Positions 59,817 to 64,000 of a DNA stretch of 64,000 nucleotides are shown here, in pieces. Source of the stretch: Streptomyces sp. NBC_00461 (GTDB taxonomy: Bacteria; Actinomycetota; Actinomycetes; Streptomycetales; Streptomycetaceae); NCBI RefSeq assembly GCF_036013935.1, contig NZ_CP107902.1, positions 9,643,001 to 9,707,000 of the forward strand, in the 5' to 3' direction. A model generated the notes under the pieces. The model searched no databases and was not told the origin of the DNA. It worked only from the letters and a program-made list of their open reading frames with translations. Within the stretch, counting starts at the first letter, position 1; each line of letters starts with the position of its first letter. The translations under genes were made by a program, and so were the position numbers.

Positions 59817-60896
59817 ATGACCGCTACGCGCGTAGATCCCGCCATCATCCGCCGGCTGCCCAAGGCCGTCCTGCACGACCACCTCGACGGCGGCCTGCGC
59901 CCCGCCACCGTGGTGGAGCTCGCGGACGCGGTCGGCCACACCCTGCCCACCACCGACCCGGACGAACTCGCCGCCTGGTACTTCGAGGCCGCCAACTCCG
60001 GCGACCTGGTGCGCTACATAGCCACCTTCGAGCACACGCTCGCCGTCATGCAGACCCGCGAGGGCCTGCTGCGCACGGCCGAGGAGTACGTGCTCGACCT
60101 GGCCGCGGACGGCGTCGTGTACGGCGAGGTGCGCTACGCCCCCGAGCTGAACACGAACGGCGGGCTGACCCTCCCCGAGGTCGTCGAGACCGTCCAGGAA
60201 GGGCTCGCGGCGGGCATGGTGAAGGCGGCCGCGGCCGGCACTCCGGTCCGGGTCGGCACCCTGCTGTGCGGCATGCGGATGTTCGGCCGTGTGCGCGAGG
60301 CCGCCGATCTCGCCGTCGCCTTCCGGGACGCCGGTGTCATCGGCTTCGACATCGCCGGCGCCGAGGACGGCTTCCCGCCCGCCGACCACCTCGACGCTTT
60401 CGAGCACCTGCGCCGCGAGAACGTCCCGTTCACCATCCACGCAGGTGAGGCGCACGGACTGCCCAGCATCCACCAGGCACTCCAGGTGTGCGGCGCCCAG
60501 CGCATCGGCCACGGCGTGCGCATCACCGAGGACATCCCCGACCTCGCGGCCGGCAAGCTCGGCCGGCTCGCGGGCTGGATTCGGGACCGCCGGATCGCCC
60601 TGGAGATGTGCCCGACGTCCAACCTCCAGACGGGCGCCGCGACGTCGATCGCCGAGCACCCGATCACGGCCCTGAAGGACCTCGGCTTCCGCGTCACCCT
60701 CAACACCGACAACCGTCTGGTGTCGGGCACGACGATGACCCGCGAGATGTCCCTGCTGGTGGAGCAGGCGGACTGGACGGTCGAGGACCTGCGCACGGTG
60801 ACGGTGAACGCGCTGAAGAGCGCGTTCATCCCGTTCGACGAGCGCAGGGCCCTCATCGAGGACGTCGTCCTGCCGGGCTACGAAGCGGCGCTCTGA
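59817..60896 (+). CDS. add: adenosine deaminase
   Basis: A 359-residue TIM-barrel deaminase. Zinc ligands are H20 and H22 (V-L-H-D-H-L-D-G-G), H208 and D298; E211 (H-A-G-E-A-H-G) is the proton donor and H232 (R-I-G-H-G-V) is near the active site. The last motif is N-T-D-N, with Asn where animal enzymes have a second Asp; I recall NTDN in actinobacterial Add as well. It converts adenosine to inosine for purine salvage. The ATG at 59817 follows CAGGAAAG. The CTACGCGCGTAG palindrome lies over codons 3-7. Confidence 0.93.
   Translation: MTATRVDPAIIRRLPKAVLHDHLDGGLRPATVVELADAVGHTLPTTDPDELAAWYFEAANSGDLVRYIATFEHTLAVMQTREGLLRTAEEYVLDLAADGVVYGEVRYAPELNTNGGLTLPEVVETVQEGLAAGMVKAAAAGTPVRVGTLLCGMRMFGRVREAADLAVAFRDAGVIGFDIAGAEDGFPPADHLDAFEHLRRENVPFTIHAGEAHGLPSIHQALQVCGAQRIGHGVRITEDIPDLAAGKLGRLAGWIRDRRIALEMCPTSNLQTGAATSIAEHPITALKDLGFRVTLNTDNRLVSGTTMTREMSLLVEQADWTVEDLRTVTVNALKSAFIPFDERRALIEDVVLPGYEAAL
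59824..59835. promoter_or_regulatory. CTACGCGCGTAG palindrome over the add start
   Basis: A perfect 12-bp palindrome occupies codons 3-7 of add, identical to the one at 30297-30308. Binding there could block transcription or elongation at the start. Coding constraint alone could also produce it. Confidence 0.35.
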
Positions 60897-61393
60897 ATCA
60901 ACCCCCGTACATAGGCGGCCTGTCCGACGTGCTGGAGATCGTCGGACAGGACACTGATCAGCCGCACACCCAGGGTGACCGGCGGATCCCAGCGTTCGTC
61001 GACGACGCGCTCCAGGTCGCCGGCGGCCACCGCGCGCAGAGCGCCGAGGCTCTGCTCGTGGACGGCGTCGTAATAGCCGGTCAGCAGGTCACCGGAGTCG
61101 ACCCGCACCTTGGCGACCTGAGCGGAGCTGTGCCCGTAACCGGTGTCGCGGCGCGGCAGATCCAGCCCGAAGCGCTTCTCCCAGTCCTGCGTGAGCCACA
61201 CCTGGTCGAGCCCGAAGGCGCCGGCGACGTGGTCGTCCTGGACGCGGGTGAGGTGCCAGACCAGCCAGGCCACGGAGTTGGCGTCTTCGGAGGGGCGGGC
61301 GTTCAGGGCGTCCGGGCCCAGGCCTTCGACGGCGGCGTGGACTTCTTCCTGGATGCGGTTGAACGCGTCGATGAGGATGTCCTTGGCATGCAT
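60878..61393 (-). CDS. DinB/DUF664-family (mycothiol-dependent transferase-like) protein
   Basis: A 171-residue four-helix protein. It has [16 protein letters not shown] near residue 45, then G-Y-G-H-S, and [10 protein letters not shown] at the end. The three His (helix 2, helix 3, C-terminal) fit the metal-binding set of DinB proteins that use mycothiol. The last 19 nt overlap the 3' end of add on the other strand. I chose the ATG at 61393; another ATG at 61411 adds six residues. Confidence 0.85.
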   Translation of the reverse strand: MHAKDILIDAFNRIQEEVHAAVEGLGPDALNARPSEDANSVAWLVWHLTRVQDDHVAGAFGLDQVWLTQDWEKRFGLDLPRRDTGYGHSSAQVAKVRVDSGDLLTGYYDAVHEQSLGALRAVAAGDLERVVDERWDPPVTLGVRLISVLSDDLQHVGQAAYVRGLIQSAAS

Positions 61394-61410
61394 GCATCCA
61401 CCATCGCGCA

Positions 61411-62304
61411 TCACACTCCGTCCTGCGTCCCCTGTTCCAGAAGTGCCATCAGCGCCCGGGCCGCCGGACTGGTCGCCTGCTGCGGCGGAAGCAGTGCCAC
61501 GGTCTCGTAGACCGTCTCGCCCGTGCCCTTCACCTGCAGGGCGGTCAGCGCCTCGCGCTTGTGCCGGAAGTGCCGGGGCACGACGGCGATGCCGAGGTTC
61601 TCGTCCACCAGGTCCAGCAGGCTGTGCACGTCGTTGACCTCCAGCGCGACGGTGCGCCGTACGCCCGCCGCGGCGAAGGCCCCGTCGGTCGTGCGGCGCG
61701 GCCCCCAGTCCGGGTGGAAGTCCACGAACACCTCGCCGCCGAGGTCGTCCGGCGTAACCGCCGCACCGCCGGTCGCCAGGCGGTGGGTCGGGTGGCACAG
61801 CACGGTCATCGGCTCGGCGGTCAGTGACACCGAGCGCAGCTGGTCGGTGTCGGCCTGGGTCCGGTAGGCGAAGGCCAGGTCAAGGCGTCCGGCCGCGACC
61901 TCCTCCGCCAGCGCGCCCGAGCCCGCCTGCCGCAGCCGTATCTCCACGTCCGGGTGGCACCGCCGGAAGGCGGCGAGCAGCCCCGCCACATGCACTCCCG
62001 CGATGCACTGCTCGGTGCCCAGCGCGAGCGTGCCGCGCAGCACGCCCTGTACGGCCGCGACCGCCTCGTGGGCGGACCGCACCTGGGCCAGGATCCGCTC
62101 CGCCTCACCCAGCAGCGCGCGCCCGGCCTCCGTGAGGGTCACGCGGCGCGTCGTGCGCACGAACAGGGGGGTTTGCAGCTCCCGCTCCAGCGCCCGGATC
62201 GAGGCCGACAGGCCCGACTGGGACACCATCAGCCGTTCCGCCGCCCGGGTGAAGTGCTGGTCCTCGGCGACGGCGACGAAGTGCTGGAGGTGGCGCAGTT
62301 CCAT
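61411..62304 (-). CDS. LysR-family transcriptional regulator
   Basis: A 297-residue LTTR with HTH E-L-R-H-L-Q-H-F-V-A-V-A-E-D-Q-H-F-T-R-A-A and S-Q-S-G-L-S-A-S-I-R-A-L-E-R-E, then an effector domain. The ATG at 62304 is the family start; the frame runs on upstream to 62448. It diverges from the aldo/keto reductase at 62441, its likely target, across 136 bp. It may therefore sense an aldehyde or sugar. Confidence 0.88.
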   Translation of the reverse strand: MELRHLQHFVAVAEDQHFTRAAERLMVSQSGLSASIRALERELQTPLFVRTTRRVTLTEAGRALLGEAERILAQVRSAHEAVAAVQGVLRGTLALGTEQCIAGVHVAGLLAAFRRCHPDVEIRLRQAGSGALAEEVAAGRLDLAFAYRTQADTDQLRSVSLTAEPMTVLCHPTHRLATGGAAVTPDDLGGEVFVDFHPDWGPRRTTDGAFAAAGVRRTVALEVNDVHSLLDLVDENLGIAVVPRHFRHKREALTALQVKGTGETVYETVALLPPQQATSPAARALMALLEQGTQDGV

Positions 62305-62440
62305 GATTGAGAAGACTATCCGCTGAGTTCCATCGGATTCTCCTGTTGGACCACTGCCCGCAGGTCGCGAAAGAGTGGGTGCTGGTTTCCCATACGTTCC
62401 AGGAACCGGACATTCGTGTGCCAACCCCTCTGGAGTCGCG

Positions 62441-63433
62441 TTGTACACCGCACACCCCGACCGCTACGCGGACCTGCCCTACCGGCGCACCGGACGCAGC
62501 GGCCTGAAGCTTCCCGCGATCTCGCTCGGCCTGTGGCACAACTTCGGCCCCGACCGCCCCGCCGAGACCCAGCGGGCCATCCTGCGCCGCGCCTTCGACC
62601 TCGGCGTGACCCACTTCGACCTGGCCAACAACTACGGCCCGCCGCCCGGCGCCGCCGAGTCCGCGCTCGGCGAGGCGCTGAAGGCGGACTTCGCGGATTA
62701 CCGCGACGAACTGGTGATCTCCACGAAGGCCGGCTACCTGATGTGGCCCGGACCGTACGGCGAGTGGGGCTCCCGCAAGTACCTGCTGTCCTCGCTGGAC
62801 CAGAGCCTGAAGCGGATGGGCCTGGACTACGTCGACATCTTCTACTCGCACCGGCCGGACCCGGAGACTCCCCTTGAGGAGACGATGGGTGCCCTGCACT
62901 CGGCGGTCCAGCAGGGCAAGGCGCTCTACGTCGGCATCTCCAACTACTCGGCGGAGCAGACCCGAGAGGCCGCCCGCATCCTCGGCGAGCTGGGCACCCC
63001 GCTGCTCATCCACCAGCCGCGCTACTCGATGCTGGACCGCCGCCCCGAGGACGGGGGCCTACTGGACGCCCTCGACGAGCTGCAGGTCGGCTCGATCGTC
63101 TTCTCGCCGCTGGAGCAGGGTCTGCTCTCCTCCCGCTACCTCGACGGCATCCCGGAGGACTCGCGAGCGGCGAGCGACAGCCCCTTCCTGAACTCGGACG
63201 CGGTCACCGAGGACCTGGTGGGCAAGCTGCGCGCACTCGACGAGATCGCCAAGGGTCGTGGCCAGACCCTGGCCCAGCTGGCCCTGGCCTGGGTGCTGCG
63301 CGGCGGCCGGGTGACCTCCGCACTGGTCGGTGCGAGCAGCCCGCAGCAGATCGAGGACAGCGTCGCGGCCACGCGCAACCTGGATTTCGACGCCGACGAA
63401 CTGGCCCGCATCGACGCGATCGTCACGCGGTAG
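62441..63433 (+). CDS. aldo/keto reductase, YghZ/Gpr-like
   Basis: A 330-residue AKR of the L-glyceraldehyde-3-phosphate reductase subgroup. It has the full tetrad: Asp and Tyr in F-D-L-A-N-N-Y-G, Lys in S-T-K-A-G-Y, His in Y-S-H-R-P-D. The N-terminus Y-R-R-T-G-R-S-G-L-K-L-P and the C-terminal G-A-S-S-P-Q-Q-I-E-D loop are typical. I chose the TTG at 62441 with GGAG 6 nt upstream because the protein then begins as family members do (Y-T-A-H-P-D-R-Y); the ATG-type frame to 62375 has no such fit. Confidence 0.88.
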   Translation: MYTAHPDRYADLPYRRTGRSGLKLPAISLGLWHNFGPDRPAETQRAILRRAFDLGVTHFDLANNYGPPPGAAESALGEALKADFADYRDELVISTKAGYLMWPGPYGEWGSRKYLLSSLDQSLKRMGLDYVDIFYSHRPDPETPLEETMGALHSAVQQGKALYVGISNYSAEQTREAARILGELGTPLLIHQPRYSMLDRRPEDGGLLDALDELQVGSIVFSPLEQGLLSSRYLDGIPEDSRAASDSPFLNSDAVTEDLVGKLRALDEIAKGRGQTLAQLALAWVLRGGRVTSALVGASSPQQIEDSVAATRNLDFDADELARIDAIVTR

Positions 63434-63604
63434 GGCGCCCGCTGACGCCCCGGAGGCGGGCTGCCGCCTCCGGGGCGGCGGGGAGGGCAGTGCGCAGGGC
63501 GTCCGCACGCCCTCGTACCACGGCGGGACGCCGCCGGGACCGGCCGCCGGCTGTCGGCGCCGCACCCCGGCGCTATCCGGAGGCCGCTAGGAGCTGGTCG
63601 GCCG

Positions 63605-63892
63605 CTAGGAGCTGAGCCGCTCCTCCAGATGCACGGTGACCGTGTCGCCCTCGCCCTTCCCGATGGTCTTGCGGAGGTCGGCCTTCACCGGCAGCTTGTG
63701 CGTGCCGTCCCCCAGGGCCATGAACGAGCTGCGGAACGGGTGTCCGTCGATCGTGCCGCGGACCTTGACGAGTCCCCGGGTGCCGAAGAACTCGACGCTC
63801 CTCGGCCAGACGAGGTAGGTCCAACCGCCCTCGTTCGAGCTCTTCCGCAGGACGGCGGTGAACTCCTCGTCCAGCTTGGCGGTCGTGGTCAT
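63605..63892 (-). CDS. DUF1905 protein
   Basis: A 95-residue beta-barrel protein with the family pattern: G-G-W-T-Y-L-V-W-P near residue 22, [27 protein letters not shown] and V-H-L-E-E-R at the end. DUF1905 proteins fold as small barrels; no function is known. GAAGGAG precedes the start at 63892. The 171 nt between it and the AKR gene show no gene. Confidence 0.9.
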   Translation of the reverse strand: MTTTAKLDEEFTAVLRKSSNEGGWTYLVWPRSVEFFGTRGLVKVRGTIDGHPFRSSFMALGDGTHKLPVKADLRKTIGKGEGDTVTVHLEERLSS

Positions 63893-63963
63893 GATGGCTC
63901 CTTCGCTCGCGGTGGCCGGTCACTTCTGGAGACCACCGCGAGCGCGGAAACTCATCGCGGAAC

Positions 63964-64000
63964 TCAGGCCCCTGCGGGCACCCGGTCCAGAAAGCCGAGC
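63964..64000 (-). CDS. possible 3' end of a gene continuing past the window
   Basis: On the minus strand a frame enters from the right edge and stops at 63964-63966 after about 11 codons (L-G-F-L-D-R-V-P-A-G-A). The codon use is plausible, but the stretch is too short to identify. Confidence 0.25.
   Translation of the reverse strand, partial: LGFLDRVPAGA

Noticed and set aside
61411..62448. longer LysR form starting at 62448
   Set aside because: The family start M-E-L-R-H-L falls at 62304. The extra 48 residues have no domain and would overlap the divergent promoter region.

Overview
The window is high-GC actinobacterial chromosome, almost certainly Streptomyces. The evidence is G/C-rich third codon positions, GTG and TTG starts, an SsgA-like protein, a long chaplin with an LAxTG sorting signal, an NsdA-like regulator, a DUF397 protein, a PAS-SpoIIE phosphatase and a DasR-type operator before a chitinase. 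I see no rRNA, tRNA, CRISPR array, transposase or prophage. The gene content is accessory: secreted hydrolases, nutrient scavenging, small regulators and two broken genes. It resembles a chromosome arm or a region near one.

Layout. 1-2.5 kb: end of a DUF35/OB-fold gene and two overlapping thiolase-fold genes that both lack the canonical cysteine nucleophile. 2.6-6.9 kb: an orphan DUF397 gene, a universal-stress-protein relic, a large LAL-type LuxR regulator and a conserved hypothetical. 6.9-13.5 kb: secreted amidase, APH-like kinase, NsdA-like regulator, PAS-SpoIIE phosphatase. 14-20.4 kb: SsgA-like protein, Tat-exported phospholipase C behind a PHO box, a baeRF-type protein, a secreted S33 peptidase and a two-domain chaplin. 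20.5-25.5 kb: a SAM methyltransferase coupled to a 1440-residue protein that joins a membrane GAF-PAS-GGDEF-EAL c-di-GMP module to a complete alpha-oxoamine synthase. 25.6-30 kb: deaminase, MFS pump with divergent MerR regulator, GNAT, SDR and GlsB-like genes. 30-37.8 kb: secreted CBM-like protein, GH2 exo-beta-glucosaminidase, ROK repressor, APC permease and an SPW-type membrane protein. 37.8-41.3 kb: photolyase and an SDR/DUF2867 protein. 41.3-46.9 kb: organosulfur operon (divergent LysR, Cys-containing leader peptide, hairpin, sfnG, a DszC-like C-terminal mini-ORF, ssuE, sfnB, ssuD). 47-53.7 kb: LysM protein, membrane protein, acyl-CoA-dehydrogenase-like protein, YCII plus ECF42-type sigma factor, aldehyde dehydrogenase, and a broken ArsR gene before its SRPBCC partner. 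53.8-64 kb: GH19 chitinase with two dre-like sites, PI-PLC, two aldo/keto reductases, alcohol dehydrogenase, PNPOx-like, VOC, adenosine deaminase, DinB, LysR and DUF1905 genes.

How the parts work together. Several units are nutrient responses whose signal is visible in the DNA: phosphate (PHO box and phospholipase C), amino sugars (dre sites and chitinase; ROK operators, exo-glucosaminidase and permease), and sulfur (cysteine leader peptide with sulfone and sulfonate monooxygenases). The least expected object is the c-di-GMP/oxoamine-synthase fusion with its coupled methyltransferase. It looks like a small-molecule (possibly signal) biosynthesis module wired directly to c-di-GMP. That function is inference.
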